Shown piece by piece: positions 37,962-46,394 of a DNA stretch of 64,000 nt (within the stretch, counting starts at the first letter, position 1; every line of letters starts with the position of its first letter). This DNA comes from JABJAG01 sp965222215. Its GTDB lineage: Bacteria; Pseudomonadota; Alphaproteobacteria; UBA6615. The notes beneath the pieces were generated by a model. The model was not told the origin of the DNA, ran no database searches, and worked only from the letters and a program-made list of their open reading frames with translations. The DNA lies in NCBI GenBank assembly GCA_965222215.1, contig OZ244931.1:992001-1056000 (forward strand), given 5' to 3'. The position numbers and the translations under genes were made by a program.

Positions 37962-38438
37962 ATGAACAGGAATACGACGACCGCCCTGGATGTTCGTGAT
38001 GCGCCGCCGCGCACGAAGTCGTCCGTCTATCCCGAGCCGTTCGCCAGCCGCATGGCGGGGCGCGTCAAGCGGCCCCTGGGCGATATGTTCGGCCTGTCGA
38101 ATTTCGGCGTGAACCTGACCGAGCTCGCGCCCGGTGGGGAATCCGCGCTGTTCCACGCCCACACAAAGCAGGACGAGTTCGTCTACGTGGTCGAGGGGCA
38201 TCCCACCCTCGTGACCGAAGCGGGTACCGAGACCCTTGCGCCGGGCATGTGCGCGGGCTTCGCGGCGGGCGGGGGCGCACACCAGCTCCGCAACGATACG
38301 GATGAACCGGTGATCTATCTGGAAATCGGTGACCGCACTCCCGGCGATGCCGCTACCTATCCGAATGACGACCTGCGCGCCGAGCTCGATGGGGGTGGCC
38401 AGTGGGTCTTCTCCCACAAGGACGGCAGGCCCTATTGA
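37962..38438 (+). CDS. Cupin domain protein
   Basis: 158 residues with one double-stranded beta-helix: GGESALFHAHTKQDEFVYVVEG is cupin motif 1 (His, His, Glu) and FAAGGGAHQLRNDTDEPVIYLEIG is motif 2 (His). It should bind one metal ion. The C-terminal FSHKDGRPY is common in a group of uncharacterised alphaproteobacterial cupins. GAGGAG precedes ATG 37962. Divergent from purC. Confidence 0.88.
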   Translation: MNRNTTTALDVRDAPPRTKSSVYPEPFASRMAGRVKRPLGDMFGLSNFGVNLTELAPGGESALFHAHTKQDEFVYVVEGHPTLVTEAGTETLAPGMCAGFAAGGGAHQLRNDTDEPVIYLEIGDRTPGDAATYPNDDLRAELDGGGQWVFSHKDGRPY

Positions 38439-38472
38439 GGCGCTGGTAGTCCGCGCGCCCGCCGGAGTCGGT

Positions 38473-38553
38473 CGTCATTACGAGGAGCGAAGCGACGCGA
38501 CAATCCGGCATGGCCGCCCTGGTTTGCTTCGGCCTGCCGGCCTCGCAGCGACG
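38473..38553. repeat. Palindromic intergenic repeat, GTCATTGCGAGG family, copy 4 (diverged)
   Basis: 81 bases, CGTCATTACGAGG to CCTCGCAGCGACG. Both arms carry base changes compared with the 24.7-kb copy. It lies between the convergent cupin and SDR genes. Confidence 0.7.
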
Positions 38554-38571
38554 AACTTGCTTGAACCAGCG

Positions 38572-39318
38572 CTAGTAGTCCGCGCGCCCGCCCGAGATAT
38601 CGAAGACGGCGCCCGTGGTGAACGAGCAGTCTTCCGACGCCGCCCAGCAGGCAATCGCCGCGACCTCGTCGGACTCCACCAGCCGGCCCAGTGGCATCGC
38701 CGAGGCGATCTGGTCGCGGTACTCGTCCGACAGGTTGTCGAACAGTTCCGTGTTGGCGCCGCCCGGCGCGACGGCGTTGACAATCACGCCGGTGCCGGCC
38801 GCTTCCTTGGCGAGCGTCTTGGTCAGGCTGACCACGCCGGCCTTGGCCGCAGCATAGGGCGCGTTGTTGGGCGTGCCCATCTTGGCGGCGTTCGAGGCGA
38901 TATTGACGATCCGGCCATAGCCCTGGGCCATCATGCGCGGCGCGATGGCGCGGCAGCACAGGAAGGTGCTCGTCAGGTTGAGGGTCAGCATGCGCTGCCA
39001 GTTCTCGACCGGCTGTTCCCATATCGGGGCGAGCGTGCCGACCGCCCCGGCATTGTTGACGAAAATACCGATGTCCCCGAACGCTTTGCCCGCGCGGGTG
39101 ATCCCGGCCTCGATGGCGTCAATATCGGTCACGTCGACACCGTCGCCGCGAACATTGTCGCCGAGTTTTCCCAGTTCGGCGTCGAGGCGGTCCGTGTCGA
39201 TATCCCAGACACTCACCTTGGCGCCGGATTCAAGCATCCGCTGTACGATGGCGAGGCCGATGCCCTTTGCGCCGCCGGTGACGACCGCATGACGCCCGTC
39301 GAGATCTATCCTGTTCAT
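38572..39318 (-). CDS. Short-chain dehydrogenase/reductase (SDR) 1
   Basis: 248 residues. Classical SDR: TGGAKGIGLA (cofactor loop), NNAGAVG, catalytic Ser in IVNIASNAAK, YAAAKAG for Tyr-x-x-x-Lys, and GAVFDISGGRADY at the end. Asp in VSVWDIDTDR after beta-2 suggests NAD(H). It is the last gene of a four-gene row (NRDE, VOC, SDR 2, SDR 1), eight bases behind SDR 2. Substrate unknown. Confidence 0.93.
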   Translation of the reverse strand: MNRIDLDGRHAVVTGGAKGIGLAIVQRMLESGAKVSVWDIDTDRLDAELGKLGDNVRGDGVDVTDIDAIEAGITRAGKAFGDIGIFVNNAGAVGTLAPIWEQPVENWQRMLTLNLTSTFLCCRAIAPRMMAQGYGRIVNIASNAAKMGTPNNAPYAAAKAGVVSLTKTLAKEAAGTGVIVNAVAPGGANTELFDNLSDEYRDQIASAMPLGRLVESDEVAAIACWAASEDCSFTTGAVFDISGGRADY

Positions 39319-39326
39319 GACGGCCC

Positions 39327-40103
39327 CTAGATCATCACTTCGCCGCCGCACACGGCGATGGTTTGCCCGGACACGAACGAGCTGGCGGGTGACGCCAGGA
39401 ACATCAGCGCGCCGACCAGGTCGTCCGGCGTGCCCTCGCGTTTCACGAGCCGCTTGTTCTGGATGAACGTGTGCAGGTCGTCGTTCATGCTCGCATGCTC
39501 GACCTCGGTGGTCGTGTAGCCGGGCATCAGCGTGTTCACGTTGATGTCGAAATCGCTGAGCTCGCGGGCCATCACCCGGGTCATGCCGATAATGGCGGAT
39601 TTCGACGTCACATAGTGCATGAAGCCGGGCGCGCCCTGGGGCACGGTGCCCGAGGAGATATTGATGATCCGCCCCTTGCGGGCCTCGCGCATGGCCGGTG
39701 CGACGGCGCACGCGCACAGGTAGGAGCCGGTGATGTTCACGTCCATCACCTTCTTCCACTCGTCGACGGGGATGTCGTCGAACGCGCGCTGGGGCAGGGA
39801 GGCGAAGACGGCGGCGTTGTTCACCAGCACGTCGATCCGCCCGTAGGCGTCCAGCGTTGCCGCCGCCAGCGCTTTGGTGGAGCTTTCGTCGGCCACGTCG
39901 GTGGGCACGGCAAGGCATTTCCCGCCCGCGGCCTCGATCTCGGACCTGACGCTTTCGAGATTGGCCTCGTTGATTTCCGCCAGTACCGGGATCGCGCCCT
40001 CGGCCGCGAAGGCCAGCGCGTATTCGCGCCCGAGGCCCTGTCCGGCGCCGGTGATGATCGTGACCCGGTCGGTCACGTCGAAGCGTTCCTTGTTGAGTTT
40101 CAT
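39327..40103 (-). CDS. Short-chain dehydrogenase/reductase (SDR) 2
   Basis: 258 residues. TGAGQGLGREYALAF is the cofactor loop, NNAAVFAS follows, IINISSGTVPQG has the catalytic Ser, and HYVTSKSAIIG the Tyr-x-x-x-Lys. PVLAEINEANL with an acidic residue after beta-2 favours NAD(H). GGGGGA lies ten bases before ATG 40103. It lies 13 bases behind the VOC gene, so it is in the same operon; it and SDR 1 are distant paralogues and might act one after the other. Confidence 0.93.
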   Translation of the reverse strand: MKLNKERFDVTDRVTIITGAGQGLGREYALAFAAEGAIPVLAEINEANLESVRSEIEAAGGKCLAVPTDVADESSTKALAAATLDAYGRIDVLVNNAAVFASLPQRAFDDIPVDEWKKVMDVNITGSYLCACAVAPAMREARKGRIINISSGTVPQGAPGFMHYVTSKSAIIGMTRVMARELSDFDINVNTLMPGYTTTEVEHASMNDDLHTFIQNKRLVKREGTPDDLVGALMFLASPASSFVSGQTIAVCGGEVMI

Positions 40104-40116
40104 TTCTTGATCCCCC

Positions 40117-40506
40117 CTAGGGTGTGCGTTCGAGGTTCGCCACCTCGATGAGGTTTCCGTCCGGGTCGCGAAAATACACCGAACGCAGCGGGCCCGTCGC
40201 ACCGGTGCGCGGGACCGGGCCCTCGATGATATCGATTCCGAGACCGCTGAGATGGGTGACGACATCGTCGATCGGGGTGTCGGTCAGAAAGCACAGATCC
40301 CCGCTGCCGGGCGTCGGCCGGTCGGCCTTCGGTTCGAACTCGTGACCGGCCCGGTGCAGGTTGATCTTCTGGCTGCCGAACGCCAGCGCGGTGCGGCCAC
40401 CTTCGAAGGTCACGGCATTCATGCCGAGGGCGCGCGTGTAGAAGTCGCATGTGGCTTCGATGGACGCGACCGTGAGGACGAGGTGGTCGAGGGATTCGAT
40501 CTTCAT
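40117..40506 (-). CDS. VOC family protein, glyoxalase/dioxygenase-like
   Basis: 129 residues. MKIESLDHLVLTVASIEATCDFYTRALGM is the classic opening with the first metal His; FGSQKINLHRAG and SVYFRDPDGNLIEVANL give the other His and the Glu. Close by eye to the group annotated as VOC family virulence/glyoxalase proteins. Its ATG overlaps the stop of the NRDE gene (ATGA, 40503-40506), so translation is coupled. Confidence 0.92.
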   Translation of the reverse strand: MKIESLDHLVLTVASIEATCDFYTRALGMNAVTFEGGRTALAFGSQKINLHRAGHEFEPKADRPTPGSGDLCFLTDTPIDDVVTHLSGLGIDIIEGPVPRTGATGPLRSVYFRDPDGNLIEVANLERTP

Positions 40507-41267
40507 TCCGCCGCCTCCGGACGCGCCACCGGTTCGAACGGCGCGATATCGGGGCGGCCGTTCGCGAACTGCCAGACCGGCTGGCGGTCCGGGTGTTCCA
40601 CCGACGGCAGCGCGATCAGGGTGCTGGAGACGGTGCCGTAGCCCCGGTCGGTGACAATGCACATGGTCTCGCGCGGGTCGTCATCGGCATCGTGCAGGCG
40701 GGTCGACAGCAGGCGGGTCCAGTCCGACCAGTCGCCGCTGTCGGGGTCGGGCGCCTGCGCGGATTGGAAGCGTGGGAGGAATTGTTCTATGCGCACACTG
40801 GCCGTTTCGTCGAGGTCGCGCGAGGTGATCATGTGCAGACCCGGCGGCACCTCGAACAGTTCGACGCGCGGTACCTCAGTACCGCGAATCCAGAACGCGC
40901 CGGTGTTGTCGGCGATCATGAGGTTGAACGACCGGTAGGCGCTGCCGTCCAGCGCGGCCAGCGCCTCGGCGGCCTCGGCGGCATCGTTGTGGTCAACGGC
41001 CTCGAGCGCCAGCTCGCCGCGCGAACGCTTGTCGACCGTCGGGCCGAGCGAGCCCTCCCGGTTGAGCACCGCCGCCACGACGCCATGGTCGTTGACGGCC
41101 AGCCAGGTCCCGCCCGCCAGTTCGTCCAGCCCCGCGGTCACGTCGGGCCGGTCCGGCCAGTGGCGGGCCGGCGGTTTCCACGGGCGGTCGGTCATTTCGT
41201 CGCGGTTGGCGGCGATCAGGACGGGCCAGTCGTGGTCCGGGCGGCGAAGAATGACGAAAGTGCACAT
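40503..41267 (-). CDS. NRDE (TANGO2-like) family protein
   Basis: 254 residues. The start MCTFVILRRPDHDWPVLIAANRDEM has the N-terminal Cys2 and the NRDE motif of the TANGO2 family. GGTWLAVNDHGVVAAVLNR and the C-terminal YGTVSSTLIAL strand are typical; the fold resembles N-terminal nucleophile hydrolases. The family's biochemical role is unsettled; the eukaryotic member is tied to membrane traffic and lipid/haem metabolism. First gene of the row that continues with VOC, SDR 2 and SDR 1. Confidence 0.9.
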   Translation of the reverse strand: MCTFVILRRPDHDWPVLIAANRDEMTDRPWKPPARHWPDRPDVTAGLDELAGGTWLAVNDHGVVAAVLNREGSLGPTVDKRSRGELALEAVDHNDAAEAAEALAALDGSAYRSFNLMIADNTGAFWIRGTEVPRVELFEVPPGLHMITSRDLDETASVRIEQFLPRFQSAQAPDPDSGDWSDWTRLLSTRLHDADDDPRETMCIVTDRGYGTVSSTLIALPSVEHPDRQPVWQFANGRPDIAPFEPVARPEAAE

Positions 41268-41356
41268 GAGATTTCAATTCAAACGAGGGCGGCGGATCAC
41301 TATATCTATGGCCGAAACACACACGGCAAGTCCGCAACGGGGAGTACGACAGAACC

Positions 41357-41680
41357 ATGTCGAGTTTTGACGAGCGCGAGAAGAGCTTCGAGAACAAGTT
41401 CAGACGCGATGAAGAGCTGAAATTCAAGGCCATGGCGCGCCGCAACAAGCTGCTGGGCCTCTGGGCGGCGGAGCAGATGGGGATCACCGGCGATGGCGCC
41501 GACGCATACGCCAGAGAAGTCGTCCAATCCGATTTCGAACGCCCGGGCGACGGCGACGTGCTCGAGAAGGTGCATGGCGATTTGCAGGCCAAGGGCCTCG
41601 ATACGTCCGAGCATATCGTGCGCAAGCGCATGGACGATCTGCTCGGCGAAGCCGTCCGCCAGATCGAGGCGGGCGAATAA
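41357..41680 (+). CDS. ATP synthase inhibitor subunit zeta (DUF1476)
   Basis: 107 residues, helical and highly charged. MSSFDEREKSFENKFRRDEELKFKAMARRNKLLGLWAAE is the DUF1476 signature; its N-terminal part is known in Paracoccus to block ATP hydrolysis by F1-ATPase. The family is essentially limited to Alphaproteobacteria, which supports the taxon. Divergent from the NRDE gene. Confidence 0.95.
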   Translation: MSSFDEREKSFENKFRRDEELKFKAMARRNKLLGLWAAEQMGITGDGADAYAREVVQSDFERPGDGDVLEKVHGDLQAKGLDTSEHIVRKRMDDLLGEAVRQIEAGE

Positions 41681-41768
41681 CATCGCCTGAAAAATTCTAT
41701 CGAATATCGAGAGGCGCCCGCGGTGGCGCCTCTCGCGCATCTGCGGGAACCGGTTGGGAGGTCGGGTG

Positions 41769-42368
41769 ATGGAAGATCGCAAAGCAATAGGTCCGACGGA
41801 CCCCCTGGTGCCGATGGTGCCGGATGAGGAACTCGCGCCGGCGTTCAAGCGCTCGGCAAAGCGCGTTTCGGGCCGTGTCGGCATGGTCGCGAACAATGTG
41901 CGCGCCATGGCGAATTCGCCGGAGCTCGGTGCGACGATGCGCCAGTTCCTCGACGATGTCTGGGATCACGGCGACCTGCCCAAGCCGATGAAGGCGCTGA
42001 TCCGCAACAAGGTCTCCAACATCAACGCCTGTCTCTACTGCTCGGCGCACCAGGTGAAGGTGATGCTCAGCCAGGGCGTGGCGCAGGAAAAGATCGACAA
42101 CATGTCCGCGTACCGCACGCACCCGGCCTTCTCGGACAAGGAGCGCGCGATCCTCGCCTATTCCGAAGCGCTGACCATCGACGCGGGAAACATCCCGCAG
42201 GATGTGGTCGAGGCGTTCACCGCCCACACGACGGAACAGGAGCGCGTCGAAGTGACCATCGTCGCGGCGGCGATGGGCCTTCTCAACAAGCTCAACGACG
42301 GCTTGCGGGTCCCCATCGAGGAACCCATGCAGGAAATCGCGGACGGCATCTCGTTCGCGGCGGAATAG
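41769..42368 (+). CDS. Carboxymuconolactone decarboxylase/AhpD-like protein
   Basis: 199 residues, all helical. The core NKVSNINACLYCSAHQVKVML holds Cys88-x-x-Cys91-x-x-His94, the AhpD peroxidase-type active site. Such proteins reduce peroxides or act as disulfide relays. GGGAGG precedes ATG 41769. It is followed ten bases later by an alpha/beta hydrolase and then a DUF1330 protein, so the three form an operon. Confidence 0.9.
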   Translation: MEDRKAIGPTDPLVPMVPDEELAPAFKRSAKRVSGRVGMVANNVRAMANSPELGATMRQFLDDVWDHGDLPKPMKALIRNKVSNINACLYCSAHQVKVMLSQGVAQEKIDNMSAYRTHPAFSDKERAILAYSEALTIDAGNIPQDVVEAFTAHTTEQERVEVTIVAAAMGLLNKLNDGLRVPIEEPMQEIADGISFAAE

Positions 42369-42378
42369 GAAGGCCCCC

Positions 42379-43188
42379 ATGCCCCGGATCGATATCGGCC
42401 GAATTACCCTGAACTGCGCCGACGAGGGCGAAGGCGACGCGTTCGTGTTCATTCCCGGCCTCGTCGGGCTGTACGACGCCTGGTCGTTCCAGCTCAGCCA
42501 TTTCTCCCGGCGCTACCGCTGCGTGACCTTCGACCATCGCGGCACCGGCGAGAGCGACAAGCCCACCGGGCCCGGCGCCTACTCGACCCGGGCCATCGCC
42601 GAGGACGTGATCGCGCTGTTGGACACGCTGGGCATCGAGAAGGCCCATATCGCCGGGACGTCGACGGGCGGCTGTATCCTGCAGAACCTGGCGCTCGACC
42701 ATCCGGACCGGGTGCGCGCCTGCATCTTTAACAACACCTGGGTCACCGCCGACGAGTTCATCACCCGCGTCGCGCTGACCCGCAAGCGGATCGCCGAATC
42801 CTACGGGCCCGAGGAATATGTGAAGGTCTCGTCGATGTTCACATCGGGCGCGGACCAGTTTCGCCATAACTTCGACGCCGTCATGGAACTCGAACGCCGT
42901 GCGCTCGAAACGGTGGGGGATGTTGAAATCCTGACGGCCCGCCTCGACATGATGCTGGCGCATGACCGATCAAACGAGATCGGGAAGATCGAAAAGCCGG
43001 CGATGATTATCGGGACCGTCGACGATGCGACCATCCCCTACTACTTCGCCGAGGACCTGCACGCCGCGATCCCGGGCTCGCAGATGCTGCTGTTCGACGA
43101 CGGCGGGCATTATTCCTACCGGCGGCATCCGGAGAAATGGAACACCACCATCGACGCGTTCCTCGCGGACGCCGAGAAGACGGTCTAG
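42379..43188 (+). CDS. Alpha/beta hydrolase
   Basis: 269 residues. FIPGLVG forms the oxyanion hole, FDHRGTGESDKP follows, the nucleophile elbow is GTSTGG (Ser95), the acidic residue lies in GTVDDATIP, and the His is in DDGGHYSYRRHPE. Typical of 3-oxoadipate enol-lactonase-like hydrolases, which would suit its AhpD/carboxymuconolactone-type neighbour, but aromatic degradation genes are otherwise absent here. Middle gene of a three-gene operon. Confidence 0.92.
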   Translation: MPRIDIGRITLNCADEGEGDAFVFIPGLVGLYDAWSFQLSHFSRRYRCVTFDHRGTGESDKPTGPGAYSTRAIAEDVIALLDTLGIEKAHIAGTSTGGCILQNLALDHPDRVRACIFNNTWVTADEFITRVALTRKRIAESYGPEEYVKVSSMFTSGADQFRHNFDAVMELERRALETVGDVEILTARLDMMLAHDRSNEIGKIEKPAMIIGTVDDATIPYYFAEDLHAAIPGSQMLLFDDGGHYSYRRHPEKWNTTIDAFLADAEKTV

Positions 43189-43200
43189 GGGAGAACCGAC

Positions 43201-43494
43201 ATGGCAAAGGGTTACTGGGTCGCGATCTATCGGGAGATCCACGATCCCGACAAGATGGCGGCATACGCAAAGGTCGCGGGACCGTTCATCGAGAGTTGCG
43301 GCGGCAAGTTCCTGACCCGCGGCAAGGCGGCGAAGGTTTATGAGGCCGGTATCCAGGAGCGGACGACGATCATCGAGTTCGAATCGCTGGACGCCGCGAT
43401 CGCGTGCCACGAAAGCCCGGAGTACGAGGAAGCGCTGAAGGTGTTCGACGGGGCCGCCGTGCGCGACCTGCGTTTCGTCGAGGGAACGTCGTAG
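43201..43494 (+). CDS. DUF1330 domain-containing protein
   Basis: 97 residues with a dimeric alpha-beta barrel pattern: AKGYWVAIYREIHDPDKMAAYAKVAGPFIES, GGKFLTRGKAAKVYEAG, RTTIIEFESLDAAIACHESPEYEEAL. This is the full DUF1330 domain, function unknown. GGGGAG lies eight bases before the ATG and the gap to the hydrolase is twelve bases. Confidence 0.93.
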   Translation: MAKGYWVAIYREIHDPDKMAAYAKVAGPFIESCGGKFLTRGKAAKVYEAGIQERTTIIEFESLDAAIACHESPEYEEALKVFDGAAVRDLRFVEGTS

Positions 43495-43550
43495 CTCCCG
43501 GAGTTATTCAGTGACTTCAGCCTGGACGCCTGTCCGGGGATGATTCTCCG

Positions 43551-43630
43551 GTCGTTGCGAGGCGCAACGCGACGACGCAATCCAGAGCGGGCGTGTCGGC
43601 GCTGGATTGCTTCGCTTCGCTCGCAATGAC
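43551..43630. repeat. Palindromic intergenic repeat, GTCATTGCGAGG family, copy 5
   Basis: 80 bases from GTCGTTGCGAGG to CTCGCAATGAC, with inner arms GCAATCCAG and CTGGATTGC. It lies between the convergent DUF1330 and DUF1491 genes. Confidence 0.8.
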
Positions 43631-43655
43631 AGCCCTATCACCTTTTGGCCGGGCC

Positions 43656-43988
43656 CTAGAGCTTGTCGAACGGGTGCCAGCCCTCGCGGTGCTCGATCTC
43701 GATCACCCACAGGTCCGGATCGCGGGAAATCGCCCGCTCCACATAGGCGTGCGCGTCGGCGGGTGTGTAGGGGTTGCCGTCATTGGCGGGAAACCATGTC
43801 AGGTTCCCGTCGAGGTCGCGCGACTGGGTCAGGATCAGCGTGCCGCGGTCGATCCGGTCCAGTTTCAGCATCACCGTGCCCGACTGGCGCTCGCCCTTGC
43901 GGATGACGACCGCCGGGACCGCCTCGATCGAACACTGATGCAGGCCCGCGCTGACCCATAGTTCGGTCGGGAGGCGGGCATCGCTCAT
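43656..43988 (-). CDS. DUF1491 family protein
   Basis: 110 residues. LPTELWVSAGLHQCSIEAVPAVVIRKGERQSGTVMLKL and DLWVIEIEHREGWHPFDKL are the conserved ends of DUF1491, a small family seen almost only in Alphaproteobacteria. No function is known. It lies 21 bases behind purB on the same strand and may be cotranscribed. Confidence 0.9.
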   Translation of the reverse strand: MSDARLPTELWVSAGLHQCSIEAVPAVVIRKGERQSGTVMLKLDRIDRGTLILTQSRDLDGNLTWFPANDGNPYTPADAHAYVERAISRDPDLWVIEIEHREGWHPFDKL

Positions 43989-44009
43989 GGCCGGCCCGTC
44001 ACAAAGGCC

Positions 44010-45323
44010 TCAGGCGCTGCCGAAGACGCGCGCGAAGATCGTGTCCACGTGCTTGGTGTGGTAGCCGAGATCGAACAGCGCGGCGAGATCGTCCTTCGAG
44101 ACCTTGGCCACGACCTCTTCGTCGTCCTGCAGGAAGCCGAGGAAGGCACCCTCGCGCTCGGCCTCGGGCAGGGCCCAGACCTTCATCGCGTTGCGCTGGA
44201 CAGCAAGGTAGGAATCTTCCCGGCTCATCCCGGCCTGGGTGAGGGCGAGCAGCACGCGCTGGGAATGCACCAGCCCGCCGAGCTTCTCCATGTTGGCGAT
44301 CATCGCGTCGGGATAGACCAGCATCTTCTCGACCACGCCGGTCAGGCGCGCGAGCGCGAAATCCAGCGTGACCGTCGCGTCCGGGCCGAACATGCGCTCG
44401 ACCGAAGAGTGGGAGATATCCCGCTCGTGCCACAGCGCCACGTTCTCCAGCGCCGGGGTCACCGCCGCGCGCACCACCCGGGCGAGCCCGGTGAGGTTCT
44501 CCGTCAGGATCGGGTTGCGCTTGTGGGGCATCGCGCTGGAGCCCTTCTGGCCGGCGGAGAAAAATTCCTCGGCCTCGCGGACTTCCGTGCGCTGGAGGTG
44601 GCGGACCTCGACCGAGAGCCGCTCGACGGCGCTGGCGACCACGCCGAGGGTCGCGAAGAACATCGCGTGGCGGTCGCGCGGGATTACCTGGGTGGAGACG
44701 GGTTCCGGGGTCAGGCCCATTTTCCCGGCGACATGTTCTTCGACAGCCGGGTCGATGTTCGCAAAGGTGCCGACCGCGCCGGAGATGGCGCAGGTCGCGA
44801 TTTCGGCACGCGCCGCCACCAGCCGTTCACGGCAGCGGGCGAACTCCGCATAGTGGCCCGCGAGCTTGAGCCCGAAGGTCGTCGGTTCGGCGTGGATGCC
44901 GTGGCTGCGCCCGATGCAGACCGAATCCTTGTGCTCGCGCGCGCGCTTTTCCAGCGCCGCGAGCAGCGCGTCCAGGTCCGCCAGCAGGATATCGGCCGAC
45001 TGCATAAGCTGGACCGACAGGCAGGTGTCGAGCACGTCGGACGACGTCATGCCCTGGTGCACGAAGCGGGCGTCCTCGCCGACATGCTCGGCGAGGTTGG
45101 TCAGGAACGCGATCACGTCATGTTTGGTCTCGCGTTCGATCTCGTCGATCCGGTCGATCTCCCACGCGCCCTTCTTCCAGACTTCCTCGGCGGCGGATTT
45201 CGGGATCACGCCGAGTTCGGCCTGGGCATCGCAGGCATGGGCCTCGATCTCGAACCAGATGCGGAACTTGTTCTCCGGTTCCCAGATCGCGGTCATTTCC
45301 GGGCGGCTGTAACGGGGGATCAT
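44010..45323 (-). CDS. purB: Adenylosuccinate lyase
   Basis: 437 residues, all helical. MIPRYSRPEMTAIWEPENKFRIW opens the protein, HEGMTSSDVLDT-type block reads VHQGMTSSDVLDTCL, SHGIHAEPTTFG has a catalytic His, and GSSAMPHKRNPILTE is the fumarase/aspartase superfamily signature. It splits SAICAR and adenylosuccinate, working after PurC. Not linked to the pur cluster at 33.9-37.8 kb. Confidence 0.97.
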   Translation of the reverse strand: MIPRYSRPEMTAIWEPENKFRIWFEIEAHACDAQAELGVIPKSAAEEVWKKGAWEIDRIDEIERETKHDVIAFLTNLAEHVGEDARFVHQGMTSSDVLDTCLSVQLMQSADILLADLDALLAALEKRAREHKDSVCIGRSHGIHAEPTTFGLKLAGHYAEFARCRERLVAARAEIATCAISGAVGTFANIDPAVEEHVAGKMGLTPEPVSTQVIPRDRHAMFFATLGVVASAVERLSVEVRHLQRTEVREAEEFFSAGQKGSSAMPHKRNPILTENLTGLARVVRAAVTPALENVALWHERDISHSSVERMFGPDATVTLDFALARLTGVVEKMLVYPDAMIANMEKLGGLVHSQRVLLALTQAGMSREDSYLAVQRNAMKVWALPEAEREGAFLGFLQDDEEVVAKVSKDDLAALFDLGYHTKHVDTIFARVFGSA

Positions 45324-45433
45324 CTCGGGCCGATCCTTGGTTGCTTGTGACGCGCAAAATTAGGTGCCGAGTGATAGCGCGGCAAGGCGAGTCGGGCGTT
45401 GCCGCAGGCGGCTTTCCGGGGATAGTTTGCGGC

Positions 45434-46168
45434 ATGAACCTCGAAGACGATATCGACACCGCACGCGTGGCGCTCGCCGCAGCGTTCCGCACGGCCGCGC
45501 GCCTCGGTTTTCACGAAGGCATCTGCAACCATTTCAGCCTGATGGTGCCGGGCCGGGATGACCGGTTTCTCATCAATCCTCACGGCAGGCACTGGTCGCA
45601 GCTCTGCGCCAGCGACCTCGTCGTGCTGGACGCGGACGGCAATGTCGTCGAGGGCGAGGGGCGGGTCGAGGACACGGCGCTCTATATCCACTGGCGCGTC
45701 CATCGCGCGCTGCCGCACGCACGGTGTGTGCTGCACACCCACATGCCTTACACGACGGCGCTGACGAGCCTGGAAGATCCGCGCCTGCGGATGGTCAACC
45801 AGAACGGCGTGCGCTTCCACGACCGGGTCGTCTACGACACCGACTACAACGGCCTTGCCCTCGACAATGCGGAAGGCGACCGGATCGCCGCCGCGCTGGG
45901 TGAGCGCGATGTCATGTTCATGGGCAACCACGGCGTGCTGGTCGTGGGGCGAAGCCTCGCCAATGCCTGGGACGATCTCTACTACCTGGAACGCGCATGC
46001 GAGAACCAGGTGCTGGCCATGAGTACGGGACTACCGTTGCGCGAAATCCCGACCCAGTTGGTGCAAGCGACAAAGCGGCAGATCCTCGACGATCCGTCCT
46101 ACGGCGAGCGGCACCTGGCAGCCCTGATCGAAGTGCTCGACGCCGAGGAACCCGGCTTCCGGCAATAG
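45434..46168 (+). CDS. Class II aldolase/adducin family protein
   Basis: 244 residues. GFHEGICNHFSLMV with the phosphate/Asn site, INPHGRHWSQL, the zinc-binding HTHMPYTTAL and the third ligand in MFMGNHGVLVVG are all kept. The family includes fuculose-phosphate aldolase, ribulose-phosphate epimerases and decarboxylases; the specific sugar is not readable. ATG 45434 begins MNLEDDIDTARVALA. Divergent from purB. Confidence 0.9.
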   Translation: MNLEDDIDTARVALAAAFRTAARLGFHEGICNHFSLMVPGRDDRFLINPHGRHWSQLCASDLVVLDADGNVVEGEGRVEDTALYIHWRVHRALPHARCVLHTHMPYTTALTSLEDPRLRMVNQNGVRFHDRVVYDTDYNGLALDNAEGDRIAAALGERDVMFMGNHGVLVVGRSLANAWDDLYYLERACENQVLAMSTGLPLREIPTQLVQATKRQILDDPSYGERHLAALIEVLDAEEPGFRQ

Positions 46169-46197
46169 GGCGCATACCCGCATACCGTGGTGTGAAA

Positions 46198-46214
46198 TTA
46201 ACCGTTTCTTTACC
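46198..46214 (+). promoter_or_regulatory. CtrA-like box
   Basis: TTAACC, five bases, TTTACC: the alphaproteobacterial CtrA consensus TTAA-N7-TTAAC with one mismatch. It lies 45 bases before the start of the 41-aa ORF. Confidence 0.45.
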
Positions 46215-46258
46215 GGTTCGGCGCGATCCTGAGACACACGCATTTGGCGAGGAACGCG

Positions 46259-46384
46259 ATGTCACTGGCCCACACAGGCACGATCCCGGCACCCCGGCCG
46301 ATCTTCAAGCGGCAGGCCCGCCGCTGGCCGTGCGTCGCGCGGCGCGTGATCGTGCTCTCGCTCCTGCTGATCGCCGCCGCCTGA
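46259..46384 (+). CDS. Putative 41-aa small protein with a C-terminal hydrophobic segment
   Basis: MSLAHTGTIPAPRPIFKRQA, then a basic stretch (RRWPCVARR) and the hydrophobic end VIVLSLLLIAAA. GAGGA lies eight bases before ATG 46259 and a CtrA-like box lies further upstream. It ends ten bases before the stop of the convergent phosphotransferase gene. It might be a tiny membrane-anchored protein. The good ribosome-binding site is the main support. Confidence 0.4.
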   Translation: MSLAHTGTIPAPRPIFKRQARRWPCVARRVIVLSLLLIAAA

Positions 46385-46394
46385 GCGGCGCGCC

